Shown here: positions 1 through 6,880 of the stretch, in pieces
Numbering within the stretch: position 1 is the first letter of the stretch
Layout: each line of letters starts with the position of its first letter
DNA from: Gemmatimonadota bacterium
Lineage (GTDB): Bacteria > Gemmatimonadota > Gemmatimonadetes > Longimicrobiales > Gaopeijiaceae
Direction: 5' to 3'
Assembly: GCA_009838975.1 (NCBI GenBank)
Contig: VXQO01000050.1
Coordinates: 1-49,162, forward strand
DNA length: 49,162 nt
Made by a program: the position numbers and the translations under genes
The notes under the pieces: generated by a model
Databases searched by the model: none
The model's input: the letters and a program-made list of their open reading frames with translations, nothing else
What the model was told of the DNA's origin: nothing

Positions 1-2
1 GT

Positions 3-749
3 CTGCTGGCGGTGGGGGGGGCACAGGCCGTGGCGGCCATGGCGTACGGCGTCTCTCCCGTGCCGCGCTGCGACGTCGTCGTAGGTCCCGGGAACCAGTG
101 GGTGACTGCGGCCAAGCTGCTGCTGTCGGGCGTGGTCGGTATCGACCTCCTGGCGGGACCTTCCGAACTCGCCATCCTGAGCGACGAGGCGGGTGACCCG
201 GTCCTGATCGCGGCCGACCTGCTCGCGCAGGCCGAACACGACGAGGCGGCGCTGCCGGTCCTGATCACCACTTCGGTGGAGCTGGTCACGAGCGTCGAGG
301 ACGAACTCGCCCGCCAGCTGACCGACCTGCCGACCGCCACAACCGCGATAGCGGGCCTGAAGAACGGCTTTGCCGTCGTCGCTTCCGAGGACGAGGCCCT
401 TCGGTGCTGCGAGCAACTCGCGCCGGAGCACCTGCAGCTCCACGGAGGCCGCGCGGAGGAGTGGGAGCGAAGACTCGACACATTCGGCTCGGTGTTCGTC
501 GACGAGTCCGTCGCGGAGGTCTTCGGCGACTACGGCGCGGGTCCCAATCACACCCTGCCGACGGGCGGGACGGCACGGTTCACCGGGGGGCTGTCGGTGT
601 TCTCGTTCCTGCGGCGGCCCACCTGGCTAAGGCTGGAGCCGGGACCGGAACGTGACCTGGTGGCGAGGGATGCGGTCAGACTCGCGCGCATGGAAGGGCT
701 CGAGGCGCATGCCCGGGCGGCCGAGATGCGGGTCGACAGTGAAGGGTAG
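3..749 (+). CDS. hisD: Histidinol dehydrogenase, C-terminal part (cut by window edge)
   Basis: Histidinol dehydrogenase is the cytoplasmic zinc enzyme that oxidises L-histidinol to histidine in two NAD-dependent steps at the end of histidine biosynthesis. The visible part, about 248 residues of a usual ~430, opens inside the conserved GGAQAVAAMAYG segment. It continues through VGPGNQWV, DLLAQAEHD (Gln and His zinc ligands), APEHLQL (catalytic Glu-His), DYGAGPNHTLPTGG (Asp ligand) and EGLEAHARAAEMR (last His ligand). All expected residues of this half are therefore kept. The frame is open at the left edge, so the true start lies outside; the GTG at position 12 is internal. No other his gene is visible. 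The first bases are G-rich and may be of lower quality. Confidence 0.95.
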   Translation: MLAVGGAQAVAAMAYGVSPVPRCDVVVGPGNQWVTAAKLLLSGVVGIDLLAGPSELAILSDEAGDPVLIAADLLAQAEHDEAALPVLITTSVELVTSVEDELARQLTDLPTATTAIAGLKNGFAVVASEDEALRCCEQLAPEHLQLHGGRAEEWERRLDTFGSVFVDESVAEVFGDYGAGPNHTLPTGGTARFTGGLSVFSFLRRPTWLRLEPGPERDLVARDAVRLARMEGLEAHARAAEMRVDSEG

Positions 750-866
750 CGGTCGGTCGGAATGGCCGGTTCCCCGACTTGCACGCGATATCGCGGGGCC
801 GGTAAGATGACCTCACGCCTCCTCGGCTCGACCTCGGGCCGTGCCTCGCTTGTGAAAGAAATCACA

Positions 867-1448
867 ATGGGTTGGTTCGACTCGCCATGCCGGACGGCCT
901 TGTCCCGGCTGTCGTTTCCCTTGAGCGCCCTCGTCGCGGCGGCGACTATCGTGCTGCCGGCCTCCCCCGTGCGGGGTGTCGCGCAGGACGTGGGGGACAG
1001 GGTACGCGTCGTCCTCGTGGGCGAGACGCTGATCGGCCGGGTCTCGGGCGTACAGGACAACGGCTTCCACGTGACCCTCCCCAACGGCGTCTCGCGCTCG
1101 ATCCTGCGGACCGAGGTCCGTTGGCTGGAGCGGGATCTGGCGACCGGGACCAACGCGGTTCCCTGGGCGAAGAAGGGATTCGTCAGGGGAGCCCTCGGTG
1201 GCGCCGCACTCGGGTTTCTTCTGGGACTGGCGGTGGGTCCGGAGTGCCTCGACAGCGAGTGCAACTTCGCGGTCTCCGAACACGTCAGGGCCGGCGCCCA
1301 ATACGGGCTGGGCTACGCGGGGATCGGAGGGGTGCTCGGCGGAGCGACCGGCCTGATCCTCGGCTCCAGGACCCAGCGCGACGAATGGCAGGTCATCCCG
1401 TTGCCGGATGGCGCCGGCGTGATGTTGGGGATGCGCCTTCGGTTCTGA
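867..1448 (+). CDS. Hypothetical exported protein with glycine-rich membrane segments
   Basis: I do not recognise a named family. The ATG at 867 gives 193 residues and puts a signal-peptide-like stretch (basic start, then LSALVAAATIVLPASPVRG, probable cleavage before AQD) at the N-terminus. Earlier in-frame starts add an unconvincing leader. Residues ~40-85 form a small beta-rich segment (VGDRVRVVLVGETLIGRVSG) like a LysM- or SH3-sized fold. Two glycine-rich hydrophobic stretches follow (GALGGAALGFLLGLAVG and GYAGIGGVLGGATGLILGS) and resemble glycine-zipper membrane segments. It lies 117 bp after hisD on the same strand. Its last 56 bp overlap the 3' end of the convergent leucine-rich-repeat gene. 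It is probably an envelope protein, but its function is unknown. Confidence 0.7.
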   Translation: MGWFDSPCRTALSRLSFPLSALVAAATIVLPASPVRGVAQDVGDRVRVVLVGETLIGRVSGVQDNGFHVTLPNGVSRSILRTEVRWLERDLATGTNAVPWAKKGFVRGALGGAALGFLLGLAVGPECLDSECNFAVSEHVRAGAQYGLGYAGIGGVLGGATGLILGSRTQRDEWQVIPLPDGAGVMLGMRLRF

Positions 1449-3513
1449 TCGGGCGGGACGGCAGGGGCCGCACTTCCGTCACATGCCTCGGAGGACCCGC
1501 ACCCGTGTCGGGGACGGCCGTGACGCCATCGCTGCCGTCGATGGAAGCCTGCACGCAACGTTCACCGTGCCGGGCGTTCTCTGGAATCCGGGCGAGCCAC
1601 GAGTCGAACGCTTGGAGCAGCGGGACACACAGGCCGGCGTTGTTCTGCCAGAAGAACTCGCGGAGCTGGCGGAGGGATACCATGGAGGGGGGCACGGCCG
1701 AGGTCAGGCGGTTCCCGGCCACGATCAGGCGGCGCAGCGGGCGCAGATTGCCGAGGTCCGGCGGCAACGGACCCGAGAGTCCGTTGGTGCAGAGGAAGAG
1801 CTGGGTCAGACGGGTAAGATTGCCCAGCTCGGCCGGGACCGGTCCTTCGAGGTTGTTCTTGCAGACCGCGAACGAGGTCAGGCGGGTGAGGTTGCCGACT
1901 TCGGCCGGGATTGCCCCTTCGAGCATGTTCGAGCCCAGTTCGAGATTCGTGAGAGCGCGCAGGCCGCCGATTTCTGGAGGGATCGGGCCGGACAGCCGAT
2001 TGCCGCCCAGGTCCAGGCGTTCAAGGCGTGCGAGGCTGCCGATCTCCGGCGGGATGGAGCCGGTGATCAGGTTGCGTCCGCTGGCCCATCCCCAGCCCAG
2101 GTTGAGTACGCGCAGGTTTTCGAGGCCGCCGATTTCGGGGGGCATCGGGCCGGTCAGGCGATTGCCGTAGAGGATCAGCCACTCGAGGCTCTCGAGGTTC
2201 CCGATCTCCGGCGGGATGCCGGTGAGCTCGTTGCTGTACAGGAGGAGCGAGTCGAGCCGGGTGAGACTGCCGATTTCGGGCGGGATCGGGCCGGTGAGGA
2301 CGTTGGCGCCAAGGCTGAGCAGGCTCAGGTTGGTGAGGTTGCCGATTTCGGGGGGAATCTCGCCGCTCAGGCGGTTGCCCTCGGTGGGGTTGGCGTCGAT
2401 CCCGCAGATCGCGAGGCGCCTGAGGCTGGTGAGGCCGCCGATTTCGGGCGGGATGGGGCCGGTGAGGCGGTTGTAGCAGAGGTCGAGCGACTCGAGCCGC
2501 GTCAGGTTGCCGATTTCGGGGGGAATCTCGCCGCTGAACCGGTTGCCGAAGGCGCCGAACCATTCCAGGGCGGTGAGTTCGCCGATTTCGGGCGGGATCG
2601 GGCCGGTGTGGGCGTTGTAGGTCAGTTCCAGCGATTTCAGCCGCTTGAGGTGGCGGATTTCGGGCGGAAGGGGGCCGGCAAGGCTGTTGAGGCCGAGGTG
2701 CAGCGACTCCAGGTGGGCAAGGCTGGCGATTTCGGGCGGGATCGTGCCGATCAGGCCGTTGTCGGTCAGGAGCAGGTGCTGCAGGTATCCGTCGTCGTTG
2801 AGGTGGACGCCGTGCCAGTCGGCGAGCGGCGCGTCGGTGAGCCAGCTGGTGTTGTCCTTCCAGAGCGCGCCGCCGGTGGCCTCGTAGATGGCCTGCAGGA
2901 CCCGGCGTTCGGGGAGGGGGAGCGAGATCAGGGCTGCCGAGGCGCTCAGTGGACCGAGGGTGGCAGTGATCTCGAAGGGACCCGGGGCACGGGCTCGTAC
3001 CCATCCATCGTCGTCGACGGTGGCGATCGAGGGGTCGCTGGATTCCCAGGAGAAGAGGGCGCCGGCCACAGCCGAGCCCACCGCATCGGAAGCCTCGGCG
3101 GCCATCCGGACCGAGTCGCCGACGATGAGGGAGTCCGTGGGCGCGGTGACCGCCACGGTCGTGGCAACCTGTTCGACCTGCACGGTCGCGGTGGCGGTCG
3201 CAGCGCCCGAGGTGGCCGTGATGGTGGTGCCGCCGTCGGCCACCGAGGTGACCAGAGCGGCGGAAGGCTGTCCCGGCGCGTCGACCCGGGCCACCGCGGC
3301 GTCCAGGGAGATCCACGCAATGGCCGGCTCAAGGATGACTTCGCCGCTCTCGTCCCGGACGGTCGCTGCGAGGCGCGCGGTGTCGCCCAGTGAGCTGAAG
3401 CTCAGCGAGGTCGGGGAGAGCGAAAGGGAGGCGGGCACGGGGGGACCCGCTTCGCCGCAGGCTGCGACGGCGGCCAACACGAAGACGGCCAGGCGTGGTG
3501 TGGTGCTCCGCAT
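1393..3513 (-). CDS. Surface lipoprotein with Ig-like domains and plant-type leucine-rich repeats
   Basis: This is a predicted 706-residue lipoprotein. The ATG at 3513 is followed by a basic, hydrophobic leader ending in lipobox VAAC (Cys19). Residues ~28-205 contain two bacterial Ig-like (BIG2-type) modules, rich in phrases such as TVRDESGEV and ITATSGAATATATV. A cap-like segment follows (YEATGGALWKDNTSWL), then about 18 plant-type leucine-rich repeats of ~24 residues with the core GxIPPEIGNLTxLxxLxL to about residue 640. The C-terminus becomes low-complexity and charged where it overlaps the convergent upstream gene by 56 bp. Proteins of this type usually mediate binding at the cell surface; no ligand can be named. 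The minus-strand frame stays open far upstream into the permease gene, but that extension is a shadow. Confidence 0.88.
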   Translation of the reverse strand: MRSTTPRLAVFVLAAVAACGEAGPPVPASLSLSPTSLSFSSLGDTARLAATVRDESGEVILEPAIAWISLDAAVARVDAPGQPSAALVTSVADGGTTITATSGAATATATVQVEQVATTVAVTAPTDSLIVGDSVRMAAEASDAVGSAVAGALFSWESSDPSIATVDDDGWVRARAPGPFEITATLGPLSASAALISLPLPERRVLQAIYEATGGALWKDNTSWLTDAPLADWHGVHLNDDGYLQHLLLTDNGLIGTIPPEIASLAHLESLHLGLNSLAGPLPPEIRHLKRLKSLELTYNAHTGPIPPEIGELTALEWFGAFGNRFSGEIPPEIGNLTRLESLDLCYNRLTGPIPPEIGGLTSLRRLAICGIDANPTEGNRLSGEIPPEIGNLTNLSLLSLGANVLTGPIPPEIGSLTRLDSLLLYSNELTGIPPEIGNLESLEWLILYGNRLTGPMPPEIGGLENLRVLNLGWGWASGRNLITGSIPPEIGSLARLERLDLGGNRLSGPIPPEIGGLRALTNLELGSNMLEGAIPAEVGNLTRLTSFAVCKNNLEGPVPAELGNLTRLTQLFLCTNGLSGPLPPDLGNLRPLRRLIVAGNRLTSAVPPSMVSLRQLREFFWQNNAGLCVPLLQAFDSWLARIPENARHGERCVQASIDGSDGVTAVPDTGAGPPRHVTEVRPLPSRPIRTEGASPTSRRRHPATG
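1720..2800 (-). repeat. Tandem ~72-bp DNA repeats encoding leucine-rich repeats
   Basis: Units of about 72 bp recur with the near-constant core GATTTCGGGCGGGATCGG (plus-strand view), each encoding one IPPEIG leucine-rich repeat. Three units depart from the standard length. One near 2215-2225 has lost a codon (NELTG-IPPEIG instead of NRLTGPIPPEIG). One near 2380-2400 carries the insert ICGIDANPTEG. One near 2075-2100 carries GWGWASGRN. This is the pattern expected from repeat duplication and drift in a surface protein. The unit count is by eye. Confidence 0.85.
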
Positions 3514-3608
3514 CGGAAGACGCGCCCCCCGGGGAACTTTCGGCTTGAAGCGACACTCCAAGTTAGTCAACGCGGAATGTGGCAGGCACCTCGCGCTCGA
3601 TTGCGCCG

Positions 3609-5366
3609 TCAGCCCGGTGCCTCGACACGCACGGTCACGACGTCCACGTCGTGGTACTGTCGATGCATCACCGACGACGCGAGGTGGCGCAGGAGGCGCA
3701 GGGAGACCTCGCGTGCGACGGGCGTGTCGTCCTCCACCTCCCCTAGCAGGGCGACCCTGTCCTGCAGGTTCTCGCCTGCCGGCGCGACAAAGAGGTCCAG
3801 GACCGCGCTGTTCGCCTCCCTGCGTGCCGTGAGCAGCAGACGCCGCCGAGTGTCCCCGGGAGCCGGCGTCTCGCCCTCGCCGAGCGCCAGCAGCGTCTCT
3901 TCCGTCGCGGCGGCGAGACGGTTGGCCATTTCGCGGCCCCAGCCGCTCCGCGACGTGAAGTTGCCCAGGAACCCCCGGATCGCCGCCAGTTCCGACAGGT
4001 CGGACCAAGTCTCGATCCGGCTGCGGCGCGGGTCCGTGACGCGCAGGAACAGGGTCATGAGGATCGCGGCCAGGCCGCCCGCGTTCATTCCGTTCTCGAG
4101 GAGCCCGCCCGCGAACCCCGAGACGTGCTCCGGGAAGACCATGCCGTACTGAAAGCTCACGCCGGCCAGGAAGGCGATGCCGACGATCAGGCCTTCGCGG
4201 TAACCGAGCCCGTCCTGCACGACGATCTTCATGCCGATCGTGAAGAGCATCGCCAACAGGACGACCAGATAGCCGGCGAAGACCGGATCGGGTATGGCGA
4301 GGATGGCCGCGAACGCCTTCGGAAGGAAGGCCAGAGCGATGAACCCCGCGCCGGCGACGATCCCCACGGCCCGAGCCGCCACCCCGGTGAGCTGGGTCAG
4401 CGGCACGCTGGTGGTGGTCGCGCTTCCGGGTACCGTCCCGGCCAGCCCGGCCAGGAGGTTGCCCACGCCGTCGACGGCTACCGTACCCTGAACGGCGCGA
4501 AAGTCGATCGCGCGGTTCTTCCGTCGCCACGATACGCGCTGAACGGCGACGGCGCTGCTCATCGTGCGTACCGCGGCGATCACGGCCACGAGCAGGAACG
4601 AGGGCAGAAGCGTCCAGAAATCCGACCCGAAACCGAGGTCGAAACCGGGCGCCTGGGGCTGCGGCAAATCGATCGATGGCGCCGCGGCAACGCGCTCCAG
4701 GTCGTAGAGGCCGTGGTAGGCCGCGATCGCCGAGCCCGCGACCACGCCGACGACCGGGGCCCACAGCCGCAGCGACCCTGTCGCCTTCAGGGCCAGTCCG
4801 CCAATGACAACCACCGTGACCAGGAAGCTGAGCGGCGCGCCCGGTGCGCTGGCGCCCTCGCCGCCGCCGGAGAGGAGGCTGGAGACGAACGGCAATACCG
4901 TGACCGGGATGAGCATGATCACCGTCCCGGAGACGGCGGGGGTGAGGACCCGCTGGAACGTCGACAGGCGCCACGAGAGCACCAGCGGCACGAGTGCCGA
5001 TACGGCGACGAGCGTGGCCAGCAGGGAAGGCCCGCCCTCGTTGAGTGCCATGATCGAGGCCGGGATGAACGCCCCGGAGGTGCCCATGACCATCACGTGT
5101 CCGGCACCGAAGCGCCCGGCCCGAAAAGCCTGCACAACGGTGGTCAGGCCGCAGACGGTCACCGAGGCGAGCACCGCCCAGGCAAGTTGGGAGTCGGACA
5201 TCCCGGCAGCCCGCATCACGACCATGGGGATCAACATCACGGCCGCGATGTTCAGCACCGCCAGCTGGAGGCCGACGCCGACCGCCAGCTTGAGCGGCGG
5301 CTTCTCGTCGGGCTGGTAGCGGACGGTGGGGCCGCGCGGCGGCTCCGAGGCGGGGGTGGTGGTCAT
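3609..5366 (-). CDS. NCS2-family purine/uracil-type permease with extra C-terminal domain
   Basis: This is a 585-residue inner-membrane transporter of the nucleobase:cation symporter-2 (xanthine/uracil permease) family, expected to import a purine or pyrimidine base with protons or sodium. Residues ~25-435 hold about 12-14 hydrophobic segments. NCS2-like features include GTSGAFIPASI near helix 3, the QGTVAVDGVGNLLAGLAGTVPGS region (family position QNxGxxxxT), and TGVAARAVGIVAGAGF. Residues ~440-585 form a soluble extension not needed for transport; LSELAAIRGFLGNF and RLAAATEETLLAL resemble an RsbW-type ATPase fold, although the usual Asn of the N box is absent. The ATG at 5366 was chosen because membrane helices start about 30 residues later; the longer frame adds a Pro/Arg-rich leader. 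The substrate is not decidable from sequence. Confidence 0.88.
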   Translation of the reverse strand: MTTTPASEPPRGPTVRYQPDEKPPLKLAVGVGLQLAVLNIAAVMLIPMVVMRAAGMSDSQLAWAVLASVTVCGLTTVVQAFRAGRFGAGHVMVMGTSGAFIPASIMALNEGGPSLLATLVAVSALVPLVLSWRLSTFQRVLTPAVSGTVIMLIPVTVLPFVSSLLSGGGEGASAPGAPLSFLVTVVVIGGLALKATGSLRLWAPVVGVVAGSAIAAYHGLYDLERVAAAPSIDLPQPQAPGFDLGFGSDFWTLLPSFLLVAVIAAVRTMSSAVAVQRVSWRRKNRAIDFRAVQGTVAVDGVGNLLAGLAGTVPGSATTTSVPLTQLTGVAARAVGIVAGAGFIALAFLPKAFAAILAIPDPVFAGYLVVLLAMLFTIGMKIVVQDGLGYREGLIVGIAFLAGVSFQYGMVFPEHVSGFAGGLLENGMNAGGLAAILMTLFLRVTDPRRSRIETWSDLSELAAIRGFLGNFTSRSGWGREMANRLAAATEETLLALGEGETPAPGDTRRRLLLTARREANSAVLDLFVAPAGENLQDRVALLGEVEDDTPVAREVSLRLLRHLASSVMHRQYHDVDVVTVRVEAPG

Positions 5367-5522
5367 GATGACCCTGGCCGGGAGCGGAAGGTTGGGAGAT
5401 TGCCGTGATGAGCGGCCGGGAGCTGCATGCCGCCATCGGGCCGAGTGCGCACAATAGCGATCCGGCGACGGCGGTGACAACGACCGGGCGTCCAAACGGG
5501 GAGCTGCCCGCACGGGCCCTTC

Positions 5523-5551
5523 TTGACATCGGTATCCGTGCAGGTCACTAT
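5523..5551 (+). promoter_or_regulatory. Possible sigma-70 promoter upstream of the ACP gene
   Basis: A perfect -35 hexamer TTGACA at 5523-5528 is followed, after 17 bases, by CACTAT at 5546-5551, a weak -10 matching TATAAT at three of six positions. The site lies 55 bp before the ACP start, in the 240-bp gap between the divergent permease and ACP genes. The -35 and the spacing are good; the -10 is poor. The rest of the gap shows nothing I can support. Confidence 0.35.
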
Positions 5552-5606
5552 CCGACCGTTCGGTATTTCATGTCGTCCCATTCCAACCGCAAAGGACTAG
5601 CAACCG

Positions 5607-5837
5607 ATGGCCGGAACCGAGAGCCGACTGAGGGCATTGATCAATGAACACCTCGACCTTGGTCGGGAGCCGAGTCTCGACGGGGGGTTCGCCGAATCAG
5701 GTGTTTCCTCCGTGGACGCAGTGGCCTTCATGAGAATCGTGGAACGCGAGTTCGACGTATCGATTCCACCGGAGGACTGTGGCAAGATTGCAACCTTCGG
5801 GGAACTCGTCGCACACCTCGACTCCAAGATCGGCTGA
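5607..5837 (+). CDS. Free-standing acyl carrier protein
   Basis: This is a 76-residue acyl carrier protein that would carry acyl groups on a phosphopantetheine arm for a synthase working in trans. The four-helix ACP pattern is clear: LRALINEHLDL (helix 1), a loop, GVSSVDAVAFMRIVEREFD (helix 2) and FGELVAHLDSKI (helix 4). Aligning by the distance to the EREF motif places the phosphopantetheine serine at Ser35. The usual DSL tripeptide is replaced by SSV, so the site is divergent. A housekeeping AcpP normally sits with fab genes; this one instead precedes an alpha/beta hydrolase and faces a large polyketide synthase whose second module lacks a carrier domain. By eye its GC content is lower than that of the synthase. 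Confidence 0.88.
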   Translation: MAGTESRLRALINEHLDLGREPSLDGGFAESGVSSVDAVAFMRIVEREFDVSIPPEDCGKIATFGELVAHLDSKIG

Positions 5838-5847
5838 CGCTGATCTC

Positions 5848-5877
5848 TGCCCGACCGCCCGGTCCGGGCGTCGGGCA
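5848..5877 (+). terminator. Strong intercistronic hairpin between ACP and hydrolase genes
   Basis: Arms TGCCCGAC (5848-5855) plus GCCC (5857-5860) pair with GGGC (5866-5869) plus GTCGGGCA (5870-5877), leaving one bulged C at 5856 and a 5-base loop GGTCC. That gives 12 base pairs, nearly all GC. It lies 10 bp after the ACP stop and 41 bp before the hydrolase start. No T-run follows, so it is not a standard intrinsic terminator; it could be an attenuator, a Rho-linked pause, or an mRNA-stabilising end that favours ACP over hydrolase expression. Confidence 0.5.
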
Positions 5878-5918
5878 ACCCCCGATCGTGGCCGAGGGAA
5901 CCGGAGGGGTGCCGAGGT

Positions 5919-6836
5919 GTGAGTTCGAAAGCCGTATGGGAGCTTCCTGAGCCACGTTCCGTCTGCCATGTTCGGCACGACGACGGCAGCGTCACGATCG
6001 TGCGCAGACACGGCAATGCCGCCGGACCCCGGCTGTTGTTGTGCCACGGAAACGGCCTCGCGATCGATCTCTACTACCCGTTCTGGTCGCTGCTCGTCGA
6101 CGACTTCGATCTGCTCGTCTACGATCTGAGGAATCACGGGTGGAACGGGATCGGCGACCGTGGCGAGCACAATGTGCCCAACCTGGTCCGGGATCAGGAG
6201 CAGGTTATCGATGCCGTGTCTGCCACGTACGGGGACCGACCGACGATCGGGGTGTTCCATTCCCTTTCGGCGCTGACCGCCCTGCTGTCATCTCAGCTTT
6301 CGGTGGGCAGGACTGGCGCGCTGTCGGCCTGGGTTCTGTTCGATCCACCCCTCTACAGGCCGGGCAAGGACGATCCGGACTACGACGCGCTTGCCGAGCG
6401 TACGGCCGGGATGACACGGCGACGCACCCATCGGTTCCGAAAGCGAAGTGACTTTACCGACCTCCTCAGCTACCTGCCGCTGCTGCTGCGCGCGGTTCCG
6501 GGTGCGTCGGACCTCATGGCCAGAACCGTACTGACCGAAGCCCCGAGCGAAGATGGCTACGAGCTTCGATGTCCTCCGGAGTATGAAGCGCAGGTCATCG
6601 CGTATATCAGGACCTATGCCTTCCTGGTGGATTTCGGGGAACTCCCGTGTCCGACGAAGGTCATCGGGTCCGATCCCACGCTGCCGTATGCGTATCTGCC
6701 CACGTTCAACCTCAGTCACATCCAGACCGTCGACTACGACTTCATACCCGAGACGACGCATTTCCTGCAACTGGAGAAGCCCGCGGAGTGCGTCGCGACC
6801 ATGTGCGAGTTTCTGGAGGAAAACCGGATCGTATAG
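5919..6836 (+). CDS. Alpha/beta hydrolase with atypical nucleophile elbow
   Basis: This is a 305-residue alpha/beta-hydrolase-fold protein. An HGNG oxyanion motif follows strand 3 (LLLCHGNG, residues 39-46). Strand 5 leads into GVFHSLSA, with Ser115 as the likely nucleophile. Asp252 (VIGSDP) and His281 (PETTHFLQLEKP) complete a plausible triad. The elbow is F-H-S-L-S rather than G-x-S-x-G, so activity is plausible but not certain. A cap of about 100 residues lies between strands 6 and 7. The start is GTG at 5919, preceded by GGAGG at 5903-5907. Lying just downstream of the ACP gene and convergent with the polyketide synthase (44 bp between stops), it is a reasonable candidate for chain release or editing, a role the synthase itself lacks. 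That role is inferred from context. Confidence 0.8.
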   Translation: MSSKAVWELPEPRSVCHVRHDDGSVTIVRRHGNAAGPRLLLCHGNGLAIDLYYPFWSLLVDDFDLLVYDLRNHGWNGIGDRGEHNVPNLVRDQEQVIDAVSATYGDRPTIGVFHSLSALTALLSSQLSVGRTGALSAWVLFDPPLYRPGKDDPDYDALAERTAGMTRRRTHRFRKRSDFTDLLSYLPLLLRAVPGASDLMARTVLTEAPSEDGYELRCPPEYEAQVIAYIRTYAFLVDFGELPCPTKVIGSDPTLPYAYLPTFNLSHIQTVDYDFIPETTHFLQLEKPAECVATMCEFLEENRIV

Positions 6837-6880
6837 GCGAGCCTCGGCCGTGCATGCCCCGCGTGCCGGCCCCGCCGCGG

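Noticed and set aside
865-895. tRNA-like T-arm (GGTTCGACTC)
   Set aside because: No matching acceptor, D or anticodon stems around it; it lies inside the signal-peptide region of a coding gene.
1720-2800. Regular repeats that might suggest a CRISPR array
   Set aside because: The units are in-frame coding leucine-rich repeats with diverged cores and no unique spacers.
1483-3393. Repetitive plus-strand ORF (repeated ADFGRDRAG units) opposite the LRR gene
   Set aside because: The repeats are simply the antisense of the IPPEIG coding repeats; the minus strand has lipobox, Ig-like domains and proper LRRs.
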